A stretch of DNA of 64,000 nucleotides, from assembly GCF_019977275.1 (NCBI RefSeq), contig NZ_AP024650.1, positions 3,782,001 to 3,846,000 of the forward strand, in the 5' to 3' direction. The translations under genes were made by a program, and so were the position numbers. Positions 28,934-37,144 of the stretch are shown here, piece after piece. Each line of letters starts with the position of its first letter. Position 1 is the stretch's first letter. The notes beneath the pieces are model-generated. The model did not search any database. It was not told the DNA's origin and saw only the letters and a program-made list of their open reading frames with translations. This DNA comes from Arthrobacter sp. StoSoilB19. Its GTDB lineage: Bacteria; Actinomycetota; Actinomycetes; Actinomycetales; Micrococcaceae.

Positions 28934-29416
28934 TCACTGCTTCCCCGTCGCCGCCTGCAGCAGCGGCAGGGTGCGGGTGGGCATGACTTCCACCAGGGAC
29001 ATGGCCGTGCTGGTGCGGACGACGCCGTCAATCGCCAGCATCGCGTTGGTGATCCTGTGCAGGTCGGCGGGGTCCCTTGCGGCCACCTTGGCGAGCAGGT
29101 CCGCGTCCCCGGTGGTGGCATGCATCTCGATGATTTCCGGAATGGTCTGCAGCGCTGCCACGGCAATGTCGCTGGCGGACTGGCTGATGGAGATCGAGAT
29201 GAAGGCAATCAGCGGCAGGCCCAGCGCTTCCGTTCGCACCCGCTGGCTGAAGGGCGCCAGGCTGCCGTCGTTGACCAGCCGGCGGAGCCGGGCGTGCACC
29301 GTATTGCGGGCAACGCCCAGCGTCCTGGAGAGGGACAGGACCGTGGCCTGCGGATCCCGGTCAAGTGTGAGGAGGATCTCAGCGTCAAGGGCATCAATGC
29401 GGTGCATACTGAGCAT
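28934..29416 (-). CDS. Lrp/AsnC-family transcriptional regulator
   Basis: 160-residue regulator with an N-terminal helix-turn-helix (IDALDAEILLTLDRDPQATV, then VARNTVHARLRRLV) and a C-terminal RAM domain for amino-acid binding (LIAFISISI, then HATTGDADLLAKVAARD). ATG 29416 is preferred over 29407; the open frame to 29539 lacks signals. It is divergent from a HisC-like aminotransferase with a 92-bp control region carrying two palindromes, so it most likely senses an amino acid and controls that gene. Confidence 0.92.
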   Translation of the reverse strand: MLSMHRIDALDAEILLTLDRDPQATVLSLSRTLGVARNTVHARLRRLVNDGSLAPFSQRVRTEALGLPLIAFISISISQSASDIAVAALQTIPEIIEMHATTGDADLLAKVAARDPADLHRITNAMLAIDGVVRTSTAMSLVEVMPTRTLPLLQAATGKQ

Positions 29417-29460
29417 TTTGCCACCCCTGCAGTCCCTGCGCACCGGATCTGTCCTCCTGC

Positions 29461-29481
29461 ACACAGTTGTGTTGCGCAAAC
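29461..29481. promoter_or_regulatory. Candidate AsnC operator
   Basis: Two overlapping inverted repeats, ACACAGTTGTGT (29461-29472) and GTTGCGCAAAC (29471-29481, core TTGCGCAA perfectly palindromic), lie between the divergent AsnC regulator and aminotransferase genes. Confidence 0.5.
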
Positions 29482-29508
29482 GTCCTGCGCTCCGGGAGCA
29501 TGCTCTCC

Positions 29509-30618
29509 ATGACCAGCACCCTTCCCGAAACCCAGGCACCCGAGGTCCGTACCGCCGTCGCCCAACTTCCCGCCTACGTGGCCGGCAAGAGCGCGCAGTC
29601 TGACCTGACCGCCGCCCTCGCCTCGAATGAAAGCCACTTTGCTCCCCTGCCGTCCGTCATTGAGGCAATGTCGGCCGAGGCGGGCAGGATCCACCGTTAC
29701 CCAAGCATGGGTGCGGTGGAGGCGCGGGACGCCATTGCCCGGCAGTTCGGCGTCAGCGCCGGGGAAGTCGCCGCCGGACCGGGGAGCTCCGGCGTCCTGC
29801 AGCAGATCATTTCCGCAGTCTGCGGCCACGGCGACGAGGTGGTGTACGCGTGGCGCTCCTTCGAGGCCTACCCCATCCTGGTGGCAGTGGCGGGCGCCGT
29901 TTCGGTCCCCGTGCCGCTGCTGGCCACCGAGCAGCACGATCTCCACTCCATGGCCGCGGCGATCACGGACCGCACTCGCCTGGTCATCCTGTGCTCGCCC
30001 AACAACCCCACGGGTGTGTCCATCAGCCCCGCGGACCTTGAGGAGTTCCTCCGCTCTGTTCCGCCGCGGGTGCTGGTGGTACTGGACGAGGCCTACGTCG
30101 AATTCCAGCGCGGACCAGGCGTCGACTCGCTCGATTTCTACCGCCGCCACCCCAACCTGTGCATTCTGCGCACCTTCTCCAAGGCATACGGGCTGGCGGG
30201 CCTGCGGATCGGATACGCCATTGCCCGGCCGGAAATTGCTGATGGCCTCCGCCGGACGGCCGTCCCCTTCGGCGTGAACAGGATGGCGCAGGCGGCCGCG
30301 GTTGCTTCGCTGGCCGCCGGGGACGAAATTCTTGAGCGGACCGAGGCGGTGGCCCAGGAACGCACCCGGGTCATCGGTGCGCTACGGGACTATGGCTGGG
30401 ATGTGCCGGACAGTCAGGCCAACTTCTACTGGCTGCGTGCCGACGATGATTTGCGTGTGCAGCTCCTGGACGCGTTGGCCGACGCCGACATCCTGGTGCG
30501 CGGCTACGCCGTGGACGGGGTCCGCATCACGCTGGCGGACCGGGCCACCAACGACAGGGTCCTTGCTGTCCTGGCCAACCGCGGGCGGTTCCTGCGTGAG
30601 GCGGCCGCGGCCCAGTGA
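29509..30618 (+). CDS. Class I/II PLP aminotransferase, HisC-like
   Basis: Pyridoxal-phosphate aminotransferase (369 aa) of the histidinol-phosphate aminotransferase family. The PLP site is complete: SPNNPTG (~residues 164-170), VVLDEAYVEF with the ring-stacking Asp and Tyr, and Schiff-base lysine in TFSKAYGLAGLRIGY. HisC-like enzymes outside his operons commonly transaminate aromatic amino acids, and the divergent AsnC regulator supports an amino-acid role other than histidine synthesis. Start ATG 29509 has GGGAG ten bases upstream; ATG 29500 is possible. The stop overlaps the YitT gene start. Confidence 0.9.
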   Translation: MTSTLPETQAPEVRTAVAQLPAYVAGKSAQSDLTAALASNESHFAPLPSVIEAMSAEAGRIHRYPSMGAVEARDAIARQFGVSAGEVAAGPGSSGVLQQIISAVCGHGDEVVYAWRSFEAYPILVAVAGAVSVPVPLLATEQHDLHSMAAAITDRTRLVILCSPNNPTGVSISPADLEEFLRSVPPRVLVVLDEAYVEFQRGPGVDSLDFYRRHPNLCILRTFSKAYGLAGLRIGYAIARPEIADGLRRTAVPFGVNRMAQAAAVASLAAGDEILERTEAVAQERTRVIGALRDYGWDVPDSQANFYWLRADDDLRVQLLDALADADILVRGYAVDGVRITLADRATNDRVLAVLANRGRFLREAAAAQ

Positions 30619-31301
30619 GCACCACAACAGAAACACCGGCTGCCGCAACCCCTGCCCCAGCCCGGCACATGGAAGGGCCGACGGCGGCACCTTCAGCGCC
30701 GCCGTCGGCCGTCCGTCATTCCGTGGTTGAGGACGTCCTGGGCATCCTGACCGGCACCTTCGCGGCGTCGCTGGGGCTGTTCCTGCTCAAGTCGAGCGGG
30801 GCCGTGACGGGCGGCACCGCCGGCCTCGCACTGCTGCTCAGCTATTCGGTCGCACTGCCGTTTGGCGTCATCTTCTTCGCAGTGAACCTGCCGTTCTTCG
30901 CCCTGGCGGTGTGGAAGAAGGGCTGGAACTTCGCCCTCCGCACCGGCGCCGCGATCTCCCTGGTGTCCGTGATGGCCAGCCTGCACCCGGCGGCCCTGGG
31001 GTCCCTGCACATTGACCCCGTGTATGGCGTGCTGGGCGGAAACCTGCTCGCCGGCGTCGGCCTCCTGATCCTGTTCCGGCACCAGTCAAGCCTGGGCGGC
31101 TTCAACATCCTGGCCCTGCTGCTGCAGGAAAAGCTGAAATGGCGCGCAGGGTACGTGCAGATGGTGCTGGACGTGGCCATCGTCCTGGCGGCCCTGGCAC
31201 TCGTTCCGCCCCTGATGGTGCTGCTGTCCGCGGCCGGCGCCACCCTCCTGAACCTGGTCCTCGCCCTGAACCACCGGCCGGGCCGGTACCTGGGAAAGTA
31301 G
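30615..31301 (+). CDS. YitT-family membrane protein (short form)
   Basis: Membrane protein of 228 aa with about five or six hydrophobic helices after a 40-residue Pro/Ala-rich N terminus. The family signature is visible: GLFLLKSSGAVTGGTAGLALLLSY and FFAVNLPFFALAVWKKGW, then GLLILFRHQSSLGGFNILALLLQ. Typical YitT proteins carry a C-terminal cytosolic DUF2179 domain; it is absent here. GTG 30615 overlaps the aminotransferase stop by 4 bp, so the two are translationally coupled. Function of the family is not established; the coupling suggests movement of an amino acid or keto acid handled by the aminotransferase. A weak 6-bp stem followed by TTTTTA at 31282-31320 may terminate the unit. Confidence 0.85.
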   Translation: MSTTTETPAAATPAPARHMEGPTAAPSAPPSAVRHSVVEDVLGILTGTFAASLGLFLLKSSGAVTGGTAGLALLLSYSVALPFGVIFFAVNLPFFALAVWKKGWNFALRTGAAISLVSVMASLHPAALGSLHIDPVYGVLGGNLLAGVGLLILFRHQSSLGGFNILALLLQEKLKWRAGYVQMVLDVAIVLAALALVPPLMVLLSAAGATLLNLVLALNHRPGRYLGK

Positions 31302-31371
31302 GCGGCTCACCGGCTTTTTATTCCCTGCAGGCCGCTGAAATATCTGCGCGGGGACCTGCGTTGCCGCCCAT

Positions 31372-32013
31372 ATGACAACAATCGGAATCATCGGTGCAGG
31401 ACATATTGGCAGCCAGGTTGCACGGAAGGCCGTGGAGCTGGGCTACGACGTAGTCATCAGCAACTCCCGTGGGCCCGAAACCCTCCAGGAGCTGGTTTCG
31501 GAACTTGGCCCCAGGGCGCGGGCCGCCACGCCGGCTGAAGCAGCAGCGGCCGGCGACTTCGCCGTGGTCACGGTGCCGCTGAAGAACTACAAGGACATCC
31601 CGGTGGAGCCGCTGGCCGGCAAGATTGTGATCGATACCAACAACTACTACTGGGAGCGGGACGGCAGGATCCCCGCCCTGGACAACGGCGAAGCCACCAC
31701 CTCCGGTCTGCTGCAGGAGCACCTCCCGCAGTCAAAGGTGGCCAAGGGCTTCAACCACATCATGGCAAAGGACATCACCACGGACGGAACTCCGGACGGC
31801 ACGGAAAACCGGCGCGCCCTGGCCACCGCCAGCGACTACCAGGAAGCCGCGGACCTGGTGACCCGGCTGTACGACGAATTCGGTTTCGACACGGTTAACG
31901 TGGGGCCGCTGTCCGAGAGCTGGCGCGTGGAGCGGGACCGTCCTGCCTACGTGAAGAGGCAGAACGCCGTTGAGCTGAAGGACAACCTGGAAAAGGCTGC
32001 GCGGACTGTCTGA
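31372..32013 (+). CDS. NADP-binding oxidoreductase, F420-reductase-like
   Basis: 213-aa protein with an N-terminal Rossmann fold (IGIIGAGHIGSQVARKAVELG) and NADP-selective loop ISNSRG, in the F420-dependent NADP reductase/ProC-like superfamily. Later segments AVVTVPLKNYKDIP and GKIVIDTNNYYW are typical of the short FNO-like proteins common in actinobacteria. No good ribosome site precedes ATG 31372 (GCCGCCCAT), but the alignment of the Rossmann strand with the start leaves no alternative. Stand-alone gene followed by a strong terminator. The true redox partner (F420 or another substrate) is not decided by sequence. Confidence 0.87.
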   Translation: MTTIGIIGAGHIGSQVARKAVELGYDVVISNSRGPETLQELVSELGPRARAATPAEAAAAGDFAVVTVPLKNYKDIPVEPLAGKIVIDTNNYYWERDGRIPALDNGEATTSGLLQEHLPQSKVAKGFNHIMAKDITTDGTPDGTENRRALATASDYQEAADLVTRLYDEFGFDTVNVGPLSESWRVERDRPAYVKRQNAVELKDNLEKAARTV

Positions 32014-32028
32014 TTCGTCCCGTTCGAC

Positions 32029-32069
32029 AACTGGCTGGCAGTGCCTACTGCCAGCCAGTTCTGTGTTTA
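32029..32069. terminator. Bidirectional terminator
   Basis: Perfect 14-bp stem (32029-32042 with 32047-32060), 4-base loop, T-rich flank, between two convergent genes. Confidence 0.85.
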
Positions 32070-32073
32070 ACGT

Positions 32074-32991
32074 TTAACGGTTCCAGGCCGGTACCAGCAC
32101 CACTTCGAACGGGCTGGGCGGCTGGTTGAACTGGGCGTTGACCGCGGCGAGCGTATTCCCGAACAAGGCGACCGTTGTAGGCACATTGAAGTCGCTGCTC
32201 TTGATCGTGTCCCGTACCTCACCGGAAGCCAGGTCGCCGGAGAGGTCGATGCGCGCTATCTGGTTCAGCTGGTTCTGGACGGCCCAAAGGTTGTCGCCGC
32301 GTACCAGGATGCCGTCAACATAAGGAACCTTGACGCCCTTGATCGCAGCGCTCTCCCCGGTCCTGGGGTCCACCGTGTAGAGGGCTCCGTTGAGGGAGTG
32401 GGCCACGATGAGCATTTTGCCGTCCCGCACGGCCGCAATGCCGTTGAGGTTGAACCCCTGTTTGACGTCCGCCGCCGGGCCACTGAGCTTGAGGGTCTTC
32501 ACTTTGCCCAGTTCCCCGTCCCCGCCGACCGGCAGGAAGTAGAGCTCCGCGGCGGCTGAGTTGGTGAACCAGGCCCCGTCACTGGTGAGGGTGACGTCGT
32601 TGATGAACCCCTGGGCCAGGCGGATATCGGCAACCGGCTTGCCCGTGTCGGTGTTGTAGACGAATGCCTTGCCGGTGTTGGCGCCCGCCACAAACAGCAG
32701 GTGGTGGCAGGTATCGGCCTTCATCCCGGCGGCGGCGCGGCCTGCCGGTGCATCGATGAAGCGGGTTGCCGTGCCCTTGCGGATGTCGCCGCGGAAAATA
32801 TCGCCCGTGGTGAGTTCCCCTGCATAGAAAGTCCTGCCCTCCCCTGCCGCGATGCCTTCGGCGGAGGTGGCGCCGTCGAGCACTATCTCCCCGGACGGTG
32901 GAGCAGCCGACGCCGGAAGGGCAGTGGGAAGAAGCAATGAAAAAGAGGCCACGAGCCCTGCGGCGGCACCGTGGCGTACTGGATGGCGCAT
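32074..32991 (-). CDS. Secreted beta-propeller (SMP-30-like) protein
   Basis: Exported protein of 305 aa. A classical signal peptide (RHPVRHG, hydrophobic core, cleavage near ASAAPPSG) is followed by six-bladed-propeller-like repeats such as TSAEGIAAGEGRTFYAGEL, INDVTLTSDGAWFTNSAAAELYFLP and LNGIAAVRDGKMLIVAHS, the pattern of SMP-30/gluconolactonase/LRE-like proteins. I do not see the full set of metal-binding acidic residues of gluconolactonases, so enzymatic activity is uncertain; binding or a structural role is possible. ATG 32991 has AAGGAAC upstream. Confidence 0.8.
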   Translation of the reverse strand: MRHPVRHGAAAGLVASFSLLLPTALPASAAPPSGEIVLDGATSAEGIAAGEGRTFYAGELTTGDIFRGDIRKGTATRFIDAPAGRAAAGMKADTCHHLLFVAGANTGKAFVYNTDTGKPVADIRLAQGFINDVTLTSDGAWFTNSAAAELYFLPVGGDGELGKVKTLKLSGPAADVKQGFNLNGIAAVRDGKMLIVAHSLNGALYTVDPRTGESAAIKGVKVPYVDGILVRGDNLWAVQNQLNQIARIDLSGDLASGEVRDTIKSSDFNVPTTVALFGNTLAAVNAQFNQPPSPFEVVLVPAWNR

Positions 32992-33147
32992 GCTTGTTCC
33001 TTAGTCTGGGTCGATGCGCGCGGGGCCCATCTGCGGAAGCTCCGCACGATTGGTGCTGCCAGTTTAAGCGCATGTATTGGGCTTGCGAAGGCATCGGCCT
33101 ACCCAATCTGCTTACAATCGAAACCTCTGACCACTACTGAGGGACCC

Positions 33148-33498
33148 ATGAAGAAATTCGCCACAGCCCTGTTTGCCGCCGGCCTCGTTGCCTCCGCCAC
33201 GGCCTGCTCCGCCACGCACCAACTGTCCACCGCTGAAACCTGCGAGCGGATCCAGGCCGTTGTGTCGAACCCCGCCAACAACGCCGGCAAGACGGGGATG
33301 AACAACCTCGCCAACCAGATCCGACCCATCCACGCCGTTGCCTCGGACGATCTCAAGCCCGCCCTGGCCTCGATCCTGGCGTACACGGACGAGCAGGCCA
33401 AGGAAAACCCGGACAAGGACAAGCTGGCCGATCTACAGTCGGGCTACCAGGAAGCCGGCAGCACCTACAGCAAGTTCTGCGGCCAGGCCGGCGGCTAG
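33148..33498 (+). CDS. Small secreted lipoprotein (116 aa)
   Basis: Lipoprotein with signal peptide MKKFATALFAAGLVASATAC, lipid-anchored Cys at 20. The ~96-residue mature part is alpha-helical by composition, has two further Cys (in AETCERIQAV and SKFCGQAGG) that could form a disulphide, and no domain I recognise. ATG 33148 has GAGGG upstream; the frame is open to 32971 without better signals. Followed by a strong terminator. Confidence 0.78.
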   Translation: MKKFATALFAAGLVASATACSATHQLSTAETCERIQAVVSNPANNAGKTGMNNLANQIRPIHAVASDDLKPALASILAYTDEQAKENPDKDKLADLQSGYQEAGSTYSKFCGQAGG

Positions 33499-33512
33499 AC
33501 AATCTTCTGAAG

Positions 33513-33553
33513 GGACCGGCCGCCTGCGGGACAGGCGGCCGGTCCTTTCTCTT
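33513..33553. terminator. Bidirectional terminator
   Basis: Perfect 14-bp stem (33513-33526 with 33532-33545), 5-base loop, then TTTCTCTTTCT. It ends both the lipoprotein and the convergent dehydratase gene. Confidence 0.9.
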
Positions 33554-33578
33554 TCTCCGGCCTATCTCTGTCTCCGGC

Positions 33579-34511
33579 CTAGAGCGTGGCCGGATCCGTG
33601 TTGGCGCCGCAAAGGATGACGGCAACGCGTTCGTCCTTTCCGGGCACGTAGGCGCCGGAGGCGAGCGCGGCGTAGGCGGCTGCGGCACCGTGCTCCACCA
33701 CGATCCGGTAGTCGTTCCACAGCGCGGAGCGGGCGGCGATGATCTGTTCATCGGAGACCAGGACGCTCCCGACGCCGCAGCGGACCGCGACGGAGAAGCC
33801 GATGTCGCCTATGCGGCGGGCACCCAGGGAGTCCGCGGCGACGCCCGATACCGGGACGTCCACCGGTTCCCCTGCCGCCAGGGCGGCGTGGAGGGTGGGC
33901 GCAGTTTCCGGTTCCACAGCCACCACTTTGGCCAAGCCTTCGACGGCGGCGGCTACTCCCGCCATCAGGCCGCCACCGCCCACGGCCACCAGGACGGTGT
34001 CCACGTCCGGCACCTGTTCCAGCAATTCGGAGCCCACCGTCCCGGCGCCGGCGGCAATTTCCGGCTGGTCGTAGGCATGGCAGTAGATGGCGCCGGTCTT
34101 CTCTGCGTGCGCAATGGCGGCCTGGTAGGCGGCCGCGTACTCTGAACCGCCCTGGACCACGGTGGCACCGATGGCCCTGAGCTTGCCGACTTTGACGGCC
34201 GGTGCCGCTTCAGGAACGAAGACCGTTGCAGGCACCCCGAGCTGGGCCGCCGCATAGGCGTTGGCCAGGCCCGCGTTCCCGCCGGATGCAACAACCACCC
34301 CCACGTCCGCCTGCAGTTCACCCCGTTCCTTGCTGGCCAGGATCCGGTTCAGCGCGCCCCGGGCCTTGAACGTGCCCGTGTGCTGCATGAATTCGCATTT
34401 GAACCAAACCGGGCCGGCGGCGGTGCCCGCATCCGCCTGCAGGACGGGCGTCCTGCGGACAAGGCCCGCTGTCCGCTGCGCGGCCTGGTCGATGTCAGCG
34501 CGGGTGATCAT
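33579..34511 (-). CDS. PLP-dependent serine/threonine dehydratase
   Basis: Fold-type II PLP enzyme (310 aa) of the threonine/serine dehydratase family, deaminating Ser or Thr to the keto acid. The Schiff-base lysine is in GTFKARGALNR (~residue 48), the phosphate-side loop ASGGNAGLANAYAA (~75-88) and the Gly-rich PLP phosphate site VAVGGGGLMAG (~175-185). It lacks the C-terminal ACT regulatory domain of biosynthetic IlvA, so it is a catabolic-type or serine/aspartate-racemase-like enzyme. Starts 2 bp after the stop of a small acidic protein gene on the same strand, so they form an operon. Confidence 0.9.
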   Translation of the reverse strand: MITRADIDQAAQRTAGLVRRTPVLQADAGTAAGPVWFKCEFMQHTGTFKARGALNRILASKERGELQADVGVVVASGGNAGLANAYAAAQLGVPATVFVPEAAPAVKVGKLRAIGATVVQGGSEYAAAYQAAIAHAEKTGAIYCHAYDQPEIAAGAGTVGSELLEQVPDVDTVLVAVGGGGLMAGVAAAVEGLAKVVAVEPETAPTLHAALAAGEPVDVPVSGVAADSLGARRIGDIGFSVAVRCGVGSVLVSDEQIIAARSALWNDYRIVVEHGAAAAYAALASGAYVPGKDERVAVILCGANTDPATL

Positions 34512-34513
34512 TG

Positions 34514-34789
34514 TCAGACTTCGTCATCCCAGGCGCCCGGCTCCGCCAGCGCCTCTTCGGGCTTCTGTTCCGGGTCGGCCTCTTCGCCGCCCACATACGA
34601 TGCCGGGACCGTTCCGGCAGCATGGCCCTGCTGTTCCTCGCGGATGTTGGATGCTCCCGGCTGTTCCAGGTGCTGGCCGGACTGCGGGGCCTTGGTGACG
34701 TCGTCCTTGGTTTCGTCCTTGGCCCCGTCCGGGTCGCCCGGCCCGCGGAGGTCTGCGGTGTTCTGGGGATCGTCGCTGGAAACGGTCAT
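34514..34789 (-). CDS. Small acidic disordered protein (91 aa)
   Basis: Hydrophilic protein MTVSSDDPQNTADLRGPG... ending LAEPGAWDDEV, rich in Asp, Glu, Gln, Gly and Pro with no hydrophobic core, so likely disordered. ATG 34789 has GGCAGGACC upstream; GTG 34804 in frame is less likely. It ends 2 bp before the dehydratase start. No recognisable domain. Confidence 0.6.
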   Translation of the reverse strand: MTVSSDDPQNTADLRGPGDPDGAKDETKDDVTKAPQSGQHLEQPGASNIREEQQGHAAGTVPASYVGGEEADPEQKPEEALAEPGAWDDEV

Positions 34790-34905
34790 GGTCCTGCCTT
34801 TCACCTGGGAACTGCTGTACCGGCCGGGGAACCCCCGACCGGCTTCCAGCCTACGGTCTGGAGGTAGTCGCCGGCCCGTTCCCGCGCGATTTCCAGCAGT
34901 GTTGA

Positions 34906-36288
34906 GTGGAAGGCAACCTCCGCCGTCGTATCCTGCTGTGGGTGGTGGCCGGCCTGGCCATCCTGGGTGTGATTGCCCTCGTTGCCGGCGGCATGTTCAA
35001 CCAGGCGGCCGCCACGGACCCGGAGCCGACCATGACCGCTGTCCAGATCATCCCGCTGGTGATCCTCGTGGTGATGTTCGTCGTCGCCACCAAATGGCCG
35101 CTGAACATCGGGGTGATGGGACTCGTCGCGTCATTCGGCGTCGGCTATTTCATGCTCGGGATGTCTGACAAGCAGATCCTCGAGGAGTTCCCGGCCACCA
35201 TCGTCCTCACCATCATCGGCGTCACCTACTTCTTCAGCATGGCCCAGCGCAACGGCACCATCGAGATCATCGTCAAGGGATGTGTGCGGATTGTCCGCGG
35301 CAAGACGATGCTGCTGCCGTGGGTGTTCTTCCTGGTCGCCGCCGCGCTGACCTCGCTCGGAACGTTCTCCCCGGCCGCCATCGCGCTGCTGGCACCGGCC
35401 GCGATCGGGTTCGCTTACGAATCGCGCATCCACCCCGTGGTCATGGGCGCCTTCATCATCAACGGCGCACACGCCGGCGGATTCTCCCCGCTGTCAGTGG
35501 CCGGCGTGCTGGTCCACAACATCGCACTGAAGAACGACTTCCCGATTTCCCAGGGCGGCCTGTTCATTGCCAGCTTCGCCCTGAACCTCATCCTCTCGGT
35601 GCTGACCATCGTCCTGTTCGCCCTGATCGGCAAACTGCGCGACGGTGCCAGCGGGCTGCACGTGGACATCGACACTTCCTCCGCCGGACGCCCGCACGGC
35701 CAGCAGATTCTGACGCTGGCGCTGATCGCGGCAATGCTGGTGTGCACCCTCGGCTTCCACATGCCCATCGGCTTCGTGGCCCTCTCCGCCGGCCTCCTGC
35801 TCGCGTTCATCAACATCAAGGAACACAAGACCTTCATCGGCGGCATCTCCTGGTCCACCGTCCTGCTGGTGGCAGGCATGATCACGTACGTATCCCTGCT
35901 GGAGCACGTGGGCGTCATCGACACGCTTGCCGAGCACGCCCTGGCCCTGGGGGCTCCGCTGCTGATCGCCCTGGTCCTCTGCTACGTGATCGGTGTCGGC
36001 TCGGCCTTCGCGTCCTCCACCGCCCTGCTGACCGCTTTCATCCCGCTGGCCGGCCCACTCCTGGCCACCAGCTCGCTCAGCGCCTCCGGAACCGTGGCCG
36101 CGCTGGCCATCGCAGCCACCGTCGTCGACGTATCCCCCTTCTCCACGGACGGAGCACTCGTAGTGGCCAACGCCCGCGACGACGACCGGCAGCGCGTCTA
36201 CAAGCAGCTGATGTTCTACGCAGGCGGCGTGGTGCTGGTGGCACCGGCACTGGCGTGGGCCCTGCTGGTACCCACCGGCATCATGTAG
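34906..36288 (+). CDS. MatC-like dicarboxylate carrier (SLC13/IT superfamily)
   Basis: Polytopic membrane protein (460 aa, roughly twelve helices) of the ion-transporter superfamily, related to malonate/dicarboxylate carriers with the MatC N-terminal domain: IIPLVILVVMFVVATKWPLN, then FSPAAIALLAPAAIGFA, FIINGAHAGGFSPLSVAG and, in the second repeat, GSAFASSTALLTAFIPLAG and DVSPFSTDGALVVANA. These paired serine/proline-rich hairpins form the substrate site. The expected role is proton- or sodium-linked uptake of a C3/C4 dicarboxylate such as malonate. GTG 34906 is the only start before helix 1 but lacks a clear Shine-Dalgarno. Monocistronic, divergent from the dehydratase operon. Confidence 0.85.
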   Translation: MEGNLRRRILLWVVAGLAILGVIALVAGGMFNQAAATDPEPTMTAVQIIPLVILVVMFVVATKWPLNIGVMGLVASFGVGYFMLGMSDKQILEEFPATIVLTIIGVTYFFSMAQRNGTIEIIVKGCVRIVRGKTMLLPWVFFLVAAALTSLGTFSPAAIALLAPAAIGFAYESRIHPVVMGAFIINGAHAGGFSPLSVAGVLVHNIALKNDFPISQGGLFIASFALNLILSVLTIVLFALIGKLRDGASGLHVDIDTSSAGRPHGQQILTLALIAAMLVCTLGFHMPIGFVALSAGLLLAFINIKEHKTFIGGISWSTVLLVAGMITYVSLLEHVGVIDTLAEHALALGAPLLIALVLCYVIGVGSAFASSTALLTAFIPLAGPLLATSSLSASGTVAALAIAATVVDVSPFSTDGALVVANARDDDRQRVYKQLMFYAGGVVLVAPALAWALLVPTGIM

Positions 36289-36451
36289 GTCCTTTTCCAC
36301 CATCAGGCGGCCCGTCAGCATCTAGCGGCCCGCTTTGCTGTTCACTTCCTTGACCTGCCGCCCCGGACTCTGTCCCCCAGCTGTGAATTGCAGCTCACCC
36401 GGGACGTTGCGCCCTCCCCCGGCGTTGAACAAGGCGGCGGGAGGAGGCCGG

Positions 36452-37036
36452 ATGATCATTGTGCTGACGGGTATCGACGGATCAGGGAAGTCGACGGCGG
36501 CCCGCGCCTTGGCGTCGTCGGTGCGGGCGGAGGGCGGCCGTGCGCTGCTCCTGAGCAACCACGCGGGCCGGCGGGTCATGTCCGTGCTGTCCGCCAGGCT
36601 GGGAGTGCGCCTGCCCGCCAAACTGGCCGACGCCGTCGAAACCGCCCTCCGGGTGGGCAACGTACTGGTATCGCACCTGCGCGCCAGCCGGTTCGACGGC
36701 CTGGTAATCATGGACCGGCACCTCCACTGCCAGCTGGCACTGCGGACTGCCAACGGATTGCCACGCGGCCGGTTCCTTCCGTGGCTGCTGGCCCGCCTGC
36801 CGGAACCGGACGCCATCTTCCATCTGGACATCGACCCCGTCGAGGCGCACCACCGCATCATTGTCCGGGGCACTGACTCAGAGAGCCTTGATGACCTCGC
36901 CGCATTCCAGTCGGGATACCGGGACCTGCCGGAGTACGCGCGCTTCGTGAAGCTGGACGCCTCCGTCCCAGCACAGCAGTTGATAGCCGAGTTGCGCTCA
37001 CGACTGGACGGGGTCGCAGTCACAAACACTATTTAA
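36452..37036 (+). CDS. Thymidylate-kinase-like P-loop kinase
   Basis: 194-aa nucleotide kinase-like protein. The P-loop is GIDGSGKST (residues 7-15), the Asp-Arg motif is VIMDRHLHCQLAL, and the lid/ATP-contact helix is PDAIFHLDIDPVEAHHRI. This matches the dTMP kinase superfamily but is shorter and has no clear DRY or thymidine-contact residues, so it may phosphorylate another nucleoside monophosphate or a sugar. Start ATG 36452 has GGGAGGAGG, one of the strongest sites in the window. Stand-alone; a second tmk is expected elsewhere in the genome. Confidence 0.8.
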   Translation: MIIVLTGIDGSGKSTAARALASSVRAEGGRALLLSNHAGRRVMSVLSARLGVRLPAKLADAVETALRVGNVLVSHLRASRFDGLVIMDRHLHCQLALRTANGLPRGRFLPWLLARLPEPDAIFHLDIDPVEAHHRIIVRGTDSESLDDLAAFQSGYRDLPEYARFVKLDASVPAQQLIAELRSRLDGVAVTNTI

Positions 37037-37038
37037 CA

Positions 37039-37074
37039 TTCCACATAGCGGAATTTGGTTTTCCTCTTGCGGAA
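37039..37074 (+). promoter_or_regulatory. Inverted repeats upstream of dctA (copy 1)
   Basis: TTCCACATAGCGGAA (37039-37053) is followed 7 bp later by the related TTCCTCTTGCGGAA (37061-37074), 70-105 bp before the dctA start. The second dctA copy has TTCCGCATTACGGAT at the corresponding place. Likely binding sites for one regulator of C4-dicarboxylate uptake. Confidence 0.5.
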
Positions 37075-37144
37075 TTAGTGTGACGAGGATTACGTTGGAA
37101 ACGGCCCCGAAAACGGGCTGTTCCCGATTGATAGGCAAAGGTCA

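Noticed and set aside
28705..29208. Upstream extension of the PL11 frame to 839 residues
   Set aside because: The extra part lies in another phase of the AsnC gene and across the PL11 promoter and operator; TTG 28704 has the ribosome site and gives a signal peptide.
29209..30150. 313-residue minus-strand frame over the aminotransferase
   Set aside because: Antisense shadow; the plus strand has the full PLP motifs.
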